NCBI GenBank assembly: GCA_963971535.1
Contig: OZ020589.1
Span: 95,972,324-96,036,323, forward strand
DNA from: Notolepis coatsorum
Lineage: Eukaryota > Chordata > Actinopteri > Aulopiformes > Paralepididae
DNA length: 64,000 bases
Direction: 5' to 3'
Shown one piece after another: positions 38,801 to 50,800 of this stretch. Position numbers and translations under genes: made by a program. The notes beneath the pieces were generated by a model that ran no database searches, was not told the origin of the DNA, and worked only from the letters and a program-made list of their open reading frames with translations. Positions within the stretch are counted from its first letter, which is position 1. The number at the start of each line of letters is the position of its first letter.

Positions 38801-41800
38801 CCTCCTGGTACACTGGCATCACAGTAGCACTGAAAGGTAGGCTCAGAACAAATTAGTTAGAATGATTTTAAAACTCCATCCCAGGACTCACCTTACACAG
38901 ACACATTTTAACAGCCTCAAATGGCTCAGGGTTGAGGAGAGGGTCTCTCAAATAAAACTCAACATAACACATAGGATACTCGGGAATACTGTCCCTCAGT
39001 ACCTCAGTGGATATTTTAACATGGTAAGGGATGTACACGGACACGCCACCAGGGGGAGCCCTACAGACATCGTCCCAGTGAGATGCAATAGGAAAATAGG
39101 CCAAAACGCATTCCTATATTCAGCAGCAGTACAATGGAATAGCCTACCAATGGAGTTGAAGACCATAAGCCCCTTCTCCACTTTTAAATTAGCTATAAAG
39201 AGGTGGATCATAAGTAGCAGAAGCTGGGAGTAGTGAACAAAGGGTTTTTAATATGTCATACATAATCAGTATAATAACACTATGAATGTAACATATTAAC
39301 ACATTGTCTGCCACGCAGTTTGCCCATCTTAAGGTGCTCCCATGGTCGAGCGGACTGTATGCGGACTGGACTCTGCGAGGTCTGCATGGACTCTTTGAGC
39401 TTTCATAGTCGAGCGTACCTCCGCGGAGGTACCAATTTCCTACATGTCTCGCGCCAGTTTACACAAAATATTTGACCCTTATAAAACATTTTTGTGTTGC
39501 ATCAAGTTACATAATTATGTTAAGTAATGTGTTAGATGATATAATATGTTGAAAAAACTAAGCTTAGCTTTGAAAATCCAGCCAAAATTGTTTCATGTCA
39601 GGAGAGATTTTTCAGCTTCTAACAGTGCATGTGAGCGGATCGGAGCGTGAGCGGCGCGGGGCGCGGAGCGGCCGGTTTTGACGTGAGCGAGGAGTGGGTT
39701 TTAAAATGAGTCGGCGCGACGTCCGGAGCGAGAGTTCTCCTCCGCTCCAATCCACTCCAGGCCGCTCACAGTGGTTTAACACTGATGTAATATATACATG
39801 CAGTACAATGCCAAAGCAACAGATGGCGATGTACAAACATGAAGGCCATTTTCAACCAATGAGAAGGGTGAACCTGTGATAGGCTGTTCGTTCAGGCTTT
39901 GTCACTGTAGAGACGCCCACACTCACTCCAGTTAGAAAAAGTATATCGACGCCATTGTTGTTGACGTTAGCTTACATGCTAACGTTAATGGCAGCGACCA
40001 TAGCATTGTGGCTCGGCTAGCCTATCATCGCTTAATAGAGATAGTGAATGGATAAACAACGTTATTTAACATTGCAGAATGGCTACAATTACAATGCGGC
40101 TCAATACAAACAATTGTTAAGGGGCCCAGGGGGTGTAGACTGTTGTAGTTTGAGCTCATTTACACCATGCTCCAAAAAAAGAAGAAAAAAAACTGCCGAG
40201 CGATCTGGCGCGGGGAGCGGGGAGCGCTCGATTCAAGGTGAGCGGGGAGCGAGCGGAGAGCGACTTGGGGGCGGGGTCAACATGAGTGATTAGCGGAGCG
40301 GACCAAGCTTTAAAGAGCGAAGAGCGGATTTCTCGGCCGCGCCGATCCGCTCACGTGGTCTGGTTTCTAACTTGCTGGTAGCACACTGAGTGAGAAGGCT
40401 ACTGTCAAAAAGCAGAGGGCCATCTAATGGATTTTTTTTGGCATAGCATACGTGAACCGAATGGTAGAGATGGCTCAGTTAAGTTTAACACATTTTTCAA
40501 TGAGAGATAGTGACAAAAAATTTGCTATTCCAAATGGTTGAGCAGACTATTAAAACCAGTGGTGGAAAGTAACTAAGTATTTTACTCAAGTACTGTACCT
40601 AAGTACAATTACGAGCTACTTGTACTGTACGCAAGTATTTTTATTTAGGGAACTTTATACTTTTACTCCACTACATTTCAAAGGAAATATTGTACTTTTT
40701 ACTCCACTACAATTATCTGACCCCATCCAGTTACTAATTACTTTGACGAAGAATATTTTGCATAGAAAACATGGGAAATGTATGAAGATTATATACTTTC
40801 ACATTTGAAGCCAGTCAACTTCAAGAGGACATAATCAGAGCAGCATAACTGGACCACATACCACTTTAATCAGAGCAGCATAACTAGACCACATACAGTA
40901 CCACTTTAACATAACCTATAGAGGTCAATGGATTGATGTTTGAATGCTCCCAAGCACTGGAATACACAAACATTATGTAGAATGCACACTTTTACTTTAG
41001 ATACTTAAGTACTTTCTTAAGTAGAATTTGAATGGAGGACTTTTACCAGAGTATTTCTACTTTTACTTAAATAAAAAGGAACTGTGTACTTCTTCCACCA
41101 CTGTTAAGAACCAGTGTAAATGTGTTACTCACGACCAATGAGTTGCCTTCTCCTCCAGACCAGGAAGCCGGCGGCCAGGACGAGCAGCAGGACGAACAGC
41201 CCGCCAAGAACTCCTCCGACGACCGACGCTGACGCTGTGTGGAAAGTAACTTTTTAAAGTATTTTTACTCAGCTACTTGTACTTTATGTGAGTATTTACA
41301 TTTTAGGGAACTTTATACTTATACACTACATTTCAAGGGAATTGTTGTACTTTTTAACTCCACTACATTTATCTGAACCCCTCGGTTACTAGTTGCTTTG
41401 AAGAAAAGGATTTTGCATAGAAAACACAATACAAAATAAAAAAAATGCATGAAGATTATATACTTAAGCATTACATCACGCGCAGGAGTGCTTTGTGAAA
41501 AATAAACCATGCCTAGGGGTGGTCGTTAGACCACCACGACTACAAGTGGTGTAATGCTTTTATACAACTGGCACATTCATCCAACCTTATTGCTATACAA
41601 TAAACACACATTAATCGAAGATTTATTGAAAAAACCATCCGCCAGAAAAAGTTGTTCCCACAACAACAAAAAAGAGAAGTTGCCTCCATGTGGAAGCAGC
41701 TCGGAAGTGCATCCAACTGTTCTCAGTAGGACATCCAACCAACTAACACATCCAACTGTCTTTCAACTAAGACATCCAACCAACTAACACATCCAACTGT

Positions 41801-44800
41801 CTTTCAACTAAGACATCCAACCAACTAACACATCCAACTGTCTTTCACCTAGACATCCAACCAACTAACACATCCAACTTTTCTTTAGTTTTTAACCTAC
41901 TTTCTATAGAACTTCATTCTTAGATGCTTCTATAGAAAGTAGGTAAAACAAATTAAAAAAAGTTCTCTTTGCCCTATAGGATTTTTTATTTTTATTTTTT
42001 TAAACCTACTTTCTATAGAAGCAGCTGGGAGGTGCGCTGTTTTAAGTGAGCGTGGGTTATTGAATTGATTGATTGTTAATTTTATTACTGTCCGCCTTGT
42101 TTCCAACTGGTTAAGTTTAGGCCCTCTTTCGAAGTTGGTTAAGGTTAGAGTTTGGAACCAGGGCTGGTGGTCTATCGCCCTGCTCTAAAGACAAACTCTA
42201 ACCTTAACCAACTTCAAAAGAGGGCCTAAACCCTGTTCCACCCCAGGTGAAAATCCACATAAAATGTATACCTAGGTAAATGGAATATTGCTCCACTTTT
42301 ACAAGGGCTATTTGCATATTCTTGGTATCTAGGTACATCTATGGACCTCAGTGAATGTATTCACAGTGTCAGAAATATTGTGTCTATTACTAGGCTTGCT
42401 TAAATTGTGATGAAACAAAGGAAAATATGAATTATGATTTTTCTTTGCATCTTTGACAGTGAATAACACCATGATAATAATGACCAAACTTAAAAAAAAC
42501 TACCACTGACCTCGTTCAGTACCCTCTTGAGATCATGTGTACAAAAAATCTAAGGAAATTAATAAAGGGAAGATGATAAAACCGAAGGTTCTGTATATAC
42601 AGTACTGAATTCTCCCATCCGGACCAATGCAATTTGAAATATTATTATAGAATATATGCTTATACATTACCTTATTATAGCCAATTTGCACATTTATATA
42701 TATATATACACATATAGTATCTTTCAAATGCCCGAGTTCAATTTGGATTTAGTATCACCAGGCGTGCATAATAACAGATACTGATATTTACTGTAATCGA
42801 CTGTACTTTCTTATTTCCCCCACAGTGTAACTGTTGTGAAGGGCCAGATTAAAAGCTGAGAATCTACATTTATTGTTTTATATACCTTGTATATTATTTA
42901 TATATACACGTTATATCCCTTTAAGCCTGCGTTTGAATCCCAGTAATATTCACTTTCCTCATTGGATAACGTTCTCGGCGCCAGGCGGCGAGCCCCCAAA
43001 GTCAGGTTCAAAGGCGAGTCCGGGCATGTTGGAACATGCCTGGGGACGGCGCATTGATTCGAGACGAGAACTGAGGTTCGGCACTAGAAAGCCACTTAAG
43101 TATATATATCGCGGCAGGTGCGAACAGTAGCTGTTCATCAAGTTCAGTGTGATTCTAATGTAGTGAGAAGCAGTTCGTCTAACAGAGCGTTGAGAACCAC
43201 GTGCGAAGTGAATAGTAAAAGTGTCAGATTTAATGCAGTAACGTCAAGTTCGACTTAGCTTAATGTGAAGTAAAGAGTCGTTAATTATTGTGTATCGTGC
43301 CAGCAGCAGTTCGTTCGTGTGCAGCATTACCCAGCAGTTCGTTCGTTTAGCTAGTGGAACCTTAGCCAGTGTGCGTGGACTAAATACATTGGTGCCAGTA
43401 CACGAGGAGGGCCTAGTCGGAGAACCTACTGGACATGTGCATATTGGAACCGACGGCGGCGATTGCAGAACCAGTATTGGTTGGATTATAGTGATTGTGG
43501 AACGTACTACCCTTGGAGAAGAGCATCGTTAATACCCACTGTCGTTTGGATTTAACCACCGTGAGGATCTACTTCGGGCTGGCTTCGTGGACCGAGGCTA
43601 GCTGGCTATCATCATTGCTATCGTGCAATTGGATTACAGTTATTGCTTTGTTGCTGAGCATTTGGATTACAAGGACTGGATTCTGTACGTGAACCCCCTT
43701 CTTCTTCAATTGAACAGACTGAGTATCCGAACATTCTTCTCTCCTCCAGAGCTTACATCTCTGGGAGGAAACCCCTTGTCTCCAGCAGTACCAGCGTTTC
43801 CCCCTATAATTGCCATCCTACGCCAGGCGGCGTTAGCCTAGTACCCCATCGTAGGAATTATTCTATTCCCACTGACTTTTGCTACTGACTGACTTATGCA
43901 TATTCTTCGCCATACAAGCGCGACCTTAATTCTCATATCTGTACAATTTGCTGCATAATAATAAATACCCTCAATGATATTTCTTTGTCACCGTGCCGTG
44001 TTATTATGAGTGTCTGCCATAATTAGTTGTACTGTCTGGCAAGTAATACTAAGTACATAATTAGCAGTGGTTTAATCTATCACAATCTTTAATACAGTCA
44101 GGGTTTTGTAACCCCTCAGTTACAGTAACCGTTTTGAAACTAATTTCACATCTAATTGTTCCTACATGATAACAATAGTGAGGAGAAACTGACTGCGTTT
44201 CAATATTTGTCAAAAACGTTACCTTTTGTGGCTTATTATCGCGAATCATAACAATTCTTGATATGATTCATTCAGAACGCTGTACTTTGAACCACCATAG
44301 TATGTGACAGGAAGTGTAGATCTGATAAATTTCAACGCTGGCCGACAGCTATGAATGTCCTCTACAAAACTACAATTCCAATGGTTCAAAATTTCCATTT
44401 CCGGTTCCGGCTTGGATAGACGATCGCATATCGAAAACTTAAAACGATATAAGGACACTTTTAACCTATTGCTAACCTATTGCCAACCTAACGTTTTACA
44501 TTCTACATGCTTTTGTGACATGTTAGTGATGTTAATACTTGGAAACGGTTGATTTTAAAATCGCTAATTATTTTCATCACTCATAAAAATATGCCTATAT
44601 GATCATAATGTCAAAAGGGGTCGGTACCGACCCTGTGGGGGGGGAACAGGTTACCAGTTGGAAACCAGGCGGACAGTAATAAAATTAGCAATCAATCAAT
44701 CAATCAATCAATTCAATAGGCCATGCTCACTTAAAACAGTGCAACTCCCAGCTGCTTGAAAGTAGGTAAAAAAAATAATAATTTGCAAATTAATCAATCA

Positions 44801-47800
44801 ATAAGCGCGATTTTTATTTTGTTCCACAATGACTCATGACCGATCAATTACATCATCCAACATTGTTTAAGCAACTAAGACATTCGCCGTGACAGAATCG
44901 GTTTATATTTAGTCGTTATGACGCTATCAACATATCCATTTGTTGAATCCATCGTGATGCTATCAGCTTTTTAGCTGCTGTGAGACGAAAATTCTGATAA
45001 TTGCAGAGTCACTTCTTCCCAGAATATCTTAACAGGTGGGCAATCCCAATACATAAATGTACCCTCATCACCATTTGTACATAAGGAGCATAGAGAATCT
45101 TGTCTAAGTCCCATTCTGTTCAATCTTATAGGAGTCAGGTATGTCCTATGAATATAATTAAGATTAATTTGTTGATGATCCGGGTTGCGTGACGCAATTC
45201 GAACGTTTGCCCAGACTTCTTGCCAATCAAAATCTACTTCCAGGTCTGGTATATCCCTCCTCCAGACTGAGTCTAGGGGAAGGATTCCATACGAAGACGT
45301 TAGTAAGTGATGATAAAAGTCAGATACAAAGCCTCTCGATGTCTCTTTCATAGAAGAATGTGATATCTGTGGTGCTCAATTGGTATCTTTAATGAGACTC
45401 CATGAGCCTTCAAATAACTGTGCGTAGAAATAATATGTGGAACTGGTGAGGTTAAATTTGTTACGTACATCTTGATAGCTACAAAAACCCTGTTTGTTGA
45501 AAACATCTCCCAATGTATGTATGCCCTGCTTTTCCCATTTGGGGTATCTGATAGGTCATCTTCCAATAAGGAGTGCATTGTTATTGAATAGGGGAGTATG
45601 GCTATGCCATTTATGTTGGTTAGAATATTTTTTCTGTGTTTCACGCCATATCCGAATCACATGTGTAATAAGAGGGCCAAATTTCTATTTGCATTGCTTA
45701 ATTGATAATATGGTGTATGCTATGTCCTGCAGTCTATGTGGTGCTACTATATTTTCTTCTAAGTTTCTCCAAGATACAGATGCTTGGGAGTCAAACCAGG
45801 TTGTCAGTGGTCTTAAAGAGTACGCTTTAAAATAGTGGTAAAAATCTGGAAATGCTAAACCTCCATCGGCTTTGTTTCTCTGTGCGGTGGATCTTTTTAT
45901 TCATGGAGGTTTGTTATTCCAAATACATTTATATGCTGTGGAATGTAATTTTTTCCAGTAACCATCAGGAGGGGGTAACGGTAACATTGAGCTAATGAAG
46001 TTGATTCTAAGTAAAACATCCATCTTAACTATTGATACTCTGGCCTGTACTGAGCTTTTAAGTTTGGACCATCTGTCAAAGTCGTATTTGATCTTATCTT
46101 GGAATTTTGTGTAATTGTACTTAACCGTTTGGCATACAGTAGGGAATATTTCAACTCCTAGACATCTGAAGTGTTTTACCATTGGTATTTTTTCTGGAAG
46201 GAATATATTCTTTGCAGGGGCATTAAGTGGTAGGAAGGCCGACTTTGGCCAATTTATCCTAAATCCCGATAGATTGCCAAAATCATCAATCAACTTGAGA
46301 AGATGAGGCATTGAGGTGGTAGGGTTTTGCATGAACAATATTACGTCGTCCGCATATAAACTAATATGATGTTGTGTGCCCTTAATTGCGATTGGTTCTA
46401 TGGATTGGGATTGTCTTATATACTGTGCTAAAGGCTCTAATGATAAAGCGAATAGTCCGGGACTAAGAGGGCAACCCTGTCTGGAGGAGTGCGATACAGG
46501 AAAGATTTCTGAGGTGATTTTACCTGTTGTAATCATGGCCGATGGGTCTTTGTATAATACTTTTATCATATCAATGACTCCGTTTCCTAACCCCATCCTT
46601 TCTACTGCCCATAAATAAGACCATTCCAACCTATCAAAGGCTTTCATCGCATCCAAGGACAGCATCGCTATAGGTGGAGTGGCATCCTTGCTGGCATCTA
46701 ACAGTTGCAGTAACAGTCTTATATTATCCGTGATCAAACGGCCTCTTATGAAGCCAGTCTGATCAGGATGAACTAAAGATGTCATATGCTTTTGAAGTCT
46801 GATGGCTAATACCTTGGAATACAGCTTGATATCGGTTCCGAGGAGGCTCAAGGGTCTATAACTACCGCAATCGGTGGGGTCTTTGTCTTTTTTAAGGAGG
46901 ACTGTTATGAGTGCAATATTGTCTATCTTGTGGAAATTCCCCTCCTTGATTGAGTATAAAATCATATTAAGTAATAGGGGTCCAATTACATCCCAGCATG
47001 AGAGGTACAATTCTGGAGGGATCCCATCCCCAGACTTGGCCTTATTCAGTTTAAGGTCCTTCACAGAGTCCATTATAGTAAAGCCAGATTGGCTAAAATA
47101 TATCCCAATGTGACAGACAACTGTAACAGATGTGCACAGTCACCAGGGGATCTAACCCACATGTTCTGGTCCTGCTCGAAACTGATAACATTCTGGAAGT
47201 TCTTTTTTGATACCATTTCGGAGGTACTGGAGATTACTATATTGCCCTGCCCCCAAATTGCTATCTTTGGGATCCCCGAGGAGGATGTGATCTTGACCAA
47301 AAAACAATACAATGTAGTGTCCTTTGCCTCACTGATTGCCCGCAGGAGGATACTCTTGCATTGGAAAGCATAACCTCCCCCATCATCCAGATTATGGCTG
47401 AATGATGTGATGTCATTCCTAAAACTGGAAAAAAATTTAATTTACAATTCGAGGATCCGCTGATAATTCTACACACATTGGCAACCGTTAATCTCATATG
47501 TAGATAGAATAGATCCGTTACCTCCTGACTGAAGTTATGTTGAGTGCCATGTAGGGGAGGTGCAATTTTCACTGAGTAGGCTTACCTGTTGATTGGGGTT
47601 GTTGGGGACAGTGGGCGTGTATTTATTTAATCTCCCACCTCACGTATTTAGGGTCATACGACCTGGCTTGTGTATCGGACCTGGAGTTGCACTTATGTTT
47701 CATTATATCCATATCAAATAGACTTATCCTTTAAGAGTACCATATGCTGTTAAAGTGGATCCTAATTTCACATTTTGCATTTGTCTTATTTTATTTTGTA

Positions 47801-50800
47801 TGTATTTATTTACTTTTGTACCGTCTTTTTTATTTTTCTGGGTGGGGCGGGAGGGAGGGATATTCAGTAAGGAAAAAACAAAGAACACATGACATCTGTA
47901 TGCAAGATATAAATGTAAATGTAATCTTTGAATAAAAAACGTTGTTTAAAAAAAAAAAAACACCTACGGGAGACTGCAATTCGAAACTGGCCCCTACAAA
48001 TGTCCTAACCCAGTTGTACAGTAAATGACCAAGTATGGCTTTGTCAGTATTCCAATGTACAGTGTGTCCCCCCCACCCCCCTCCCCCCCCCCCCCCCCCC
48101 CCCCCCACCGACCCAACCCCACCCCACCTACCCAACCTCCTCCAATGTACAGTTTCTAAGTCAAATGTACACTCTTTTCTGGACACTTTTTGTATCACAA
48201 ACAGTACTGTATTTGCAAATCTGGTATGTCATAAATGTATAGATGTAGCAGTACTGTCTATCTGTATGTCGTGTGTGTCATATATGTTATGATGAATTGA
48301 AAATGGGGGACCCTGATGTAAACAAGACGAAAGTCTTTCTCTGGTCTGCATCCCCTTAACAATTGTATGTATTGAGCTGTACTGTACCCATTCTGCAATC
48401 TCTTAATACAATTTTCAATCAATCAATCAGTTGGCACATATTATGCAGAGAGGACCTCGGCACGCAAGAGTCACCTGTTGCGATAAACCCGTATTTTAAA
48501 TATGACTCCTGTTTATTAAAAGACGCTTTATGTGTCTTGGAGGTCGTAGGCTCCTCTTCTGGCTCCTCAGTTGGGATTTCCCCTTTACAAAGAAGCTATC
48601 CAAAGATGTTCGTTTTGTTTTTTTTAACATTTTTGCTAACGTTAGTCGCTCGCATCCCGAACGCGGAAGTGAAAGTGCGTTAGGGAAAATATACACGCGG
48701 TTCTCCCAGTCCATGTGACCATTTCTAGCATTTCAATTGGCTATAGTGACAGACATAGATATAATGAATAGATAGATACAGCTTCACAAAGACACTCTGG
48801 CGTCACAAGTGAATATTTCCCGTGCGTAAAATAAATATCATATTCTCAAAATAAACCGACAGGCCAGAAATTATTGCTGGCGGGCCAATTTCGGCCCGCG
48901 GGCCGCCTATTGCCGACCCCTGACCTACAGTATCATGCTTACTGTAAGAGTGTTTTAAATGTTTTTTTTGCACTTACAGTAATTAACATTGGCAGATTAT
49001 TTGACTTGTTTCAAGCACATAGTATTTGCTTAAAACTAGTTCTTATTTCTTATTTTAGTCAGACCATTTTTGCAGTGTGTTCTCTCCACAATAAACGGTA
49101 CAGGTTTTCATTTGATAGAACTACTCCTTGGACTAGTAGGAAGAGAGCATTATTATTTGTAATAGACCATCACTTTGCCCTCTGATTAATCACTAATGAT
49201 AGATATGACACTCATCACTGTGTCCTTTATGAGAAGGAAGGTTGGTTGGTCCTCTCTGACGGAGAGGCGCAACAAACACTGGTATTTCTTGATTTTTTTA
49301 AGGCCCTTATTGGTAAGCTACCTCCTTATACTACATCATTATTGAGAATTTTGGAACCTATGGAAGCCGTTCTAGTGGCTGGCTGGTCCTTAAGGTCCCC
49401 TGAGTTTGCTCAGAACAGGGTAAATCTGCACTTTGCTATAATGCCCCTCTAGTTCATGGAATGAACTCCCAATATCTTGATCTCCAACCTTTATCAATAA
49501 AGTTGTACATTGATTTGTTATCCTTGCTTTTTACCTCATCTTGTCGCCTTATTGTTATGATTTTATACAGTGTGATTTTATTTGCTTATTTCTGTATGTA
49601 CACTCGATGCGACTGTAAATGAGGGAAACCTCAGTTGCCTTTTGAGTTTAAATAAAGGTTTGAAATTAAATTAACTACTGGAGTTGGATCTTACCTGGTA
49701 CTGTGACTGTAAGTGTTTTGGAGGGAGGAGAAGTGTCCGTCTGTGTAGAAATGGTGATGCTATAGACGCAGCTGTATTCACCCTGGACATTAGAGTCTGC
49801 TACATACTCAAAGTTAGCCGTGCAGACGCCATTTTGGCTGGTTATGGGCTTACGGACAGTAATGTTGATGTTAGATTTGGTCAGATCGAAGAAACTTTCA
49901 GAGTACGAGCAGTGAGTGGAGCATGTGATGGAGAAGCCGTCTCCCCCGTTGATCCGATATTTGTTCGGGCTTAAGACCACCACTGTGTGATGAGATGTCA
50001 AGGAGATACTGGGTTGCTCCAAGATCACTGAGGAACAAAAATTTAATTAGATTAGATTCAAATATATTGTCATTATACAGCACAAGTATACAAGTTACTG
50101 TACTATAATTGTATGACCTGTATCTACTGTACTATAGTTTTATGACCTGTAACATGTCTTCTACTATCACCATGTACCTGTACCTCCTCCCCTATGCTAC
50201 CTGAATGTCCCCAAGGGGATCAATAAAGGAATATCTTAAGTACAGTACAACGAAAATAAGTTTGGCATCCAACTAGAGTGCAAATGTAACAGTAAAGTGC
50301 TGTAGTAACATACAATGTACAAGTGATTAAACTGGGTAGACCCATGTTACTGACCAAATACTCAAATACACAACACAAAATAATATATGAGAGGCAGTCA
50401 GAATGTAGAGCTATTATTTTAACACGTAGACCAAAGAAAATAGCACTTACAGCACCTTTAAACTTTTGCAAAACACGACTTTCAGTGTACCGAATCTTCA
50501 AGCATAGACTACGGTCTCAAAATAATGATTTGAAAACATCATTCCTTTGAAAATCGACTTAGGACTTATATTGTTATTTACATTGTTATTTACTTCACCA
50601 TAAAGACATGCATGTTAGGCAGGGACTACAGATAAAAACTAGCTCATTAGCTAATTCTGGCACATTTACATTGATGTGGAAACTGAAGATGTCGATTAAT
50701 GTGTACTGTCCCTGGGTAAAAAATAAACTAAACTAAACTAAAACTTGTATGCTACTCTAGAAACAAAACAAAACCATTCACCTGAGAGTTGGACAGGGTC

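Larger units (their letters stand above)
38655..39300 (+). mobile_element. CR1/Rex-like LINE fragment (C-terminal part)
   Basis: Starts mid-gene at the edge of the DIRS-like element. Coding frames at 38668-38856 and 38862-39233 are offset by one frameshift at about 38857. The 3' boundary is not clear; an AT-rich tail ends around 39300. Confidence 0.75.
41462..44945. mobile_element. foldback element, copy 2 (interrupted)
   Basis: Left part 41462-42225 and right part about 44645-44945, related to 34905-36680 in inverted order: the 'catgcctagggg' hairpin (41500-41545), the minisatellite (41720-41885), the TACTTTCTATAGAA hairpin (41896-41945) and the 'aactctaaccttaacca' hairpin (42135-42215). 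The middle holds unrelated sequence and an LTR (42832-44124). Confidence 0.65.
44947..47073 (-). mobile_element. L1/Tx1-type LINE fragment, truncated at both ends
   Basis: Clearly the same family as 15390-21597. Coding remains lie at 45901-47073 (RT), 45348-45644 and 44971-45351 (C-terminal region). The C-terminal region has an internal deletion between the LSEF and [11 protein letters not shown] stretches. The 3' end is lost at 44947, where foldback sequence begins, and the 5' end is lost at 47073. Confidence 0.88.

Noticed and set aside
47089-47373. Twin-priming inversion of one L1
   Set aside because: The two facing fragments have different cysteine-knuckle sequences, so they appear to come from different families.
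48035-48292. Proline-rich ORF
   Set aside because: Made by translation of a poly(C) tract.
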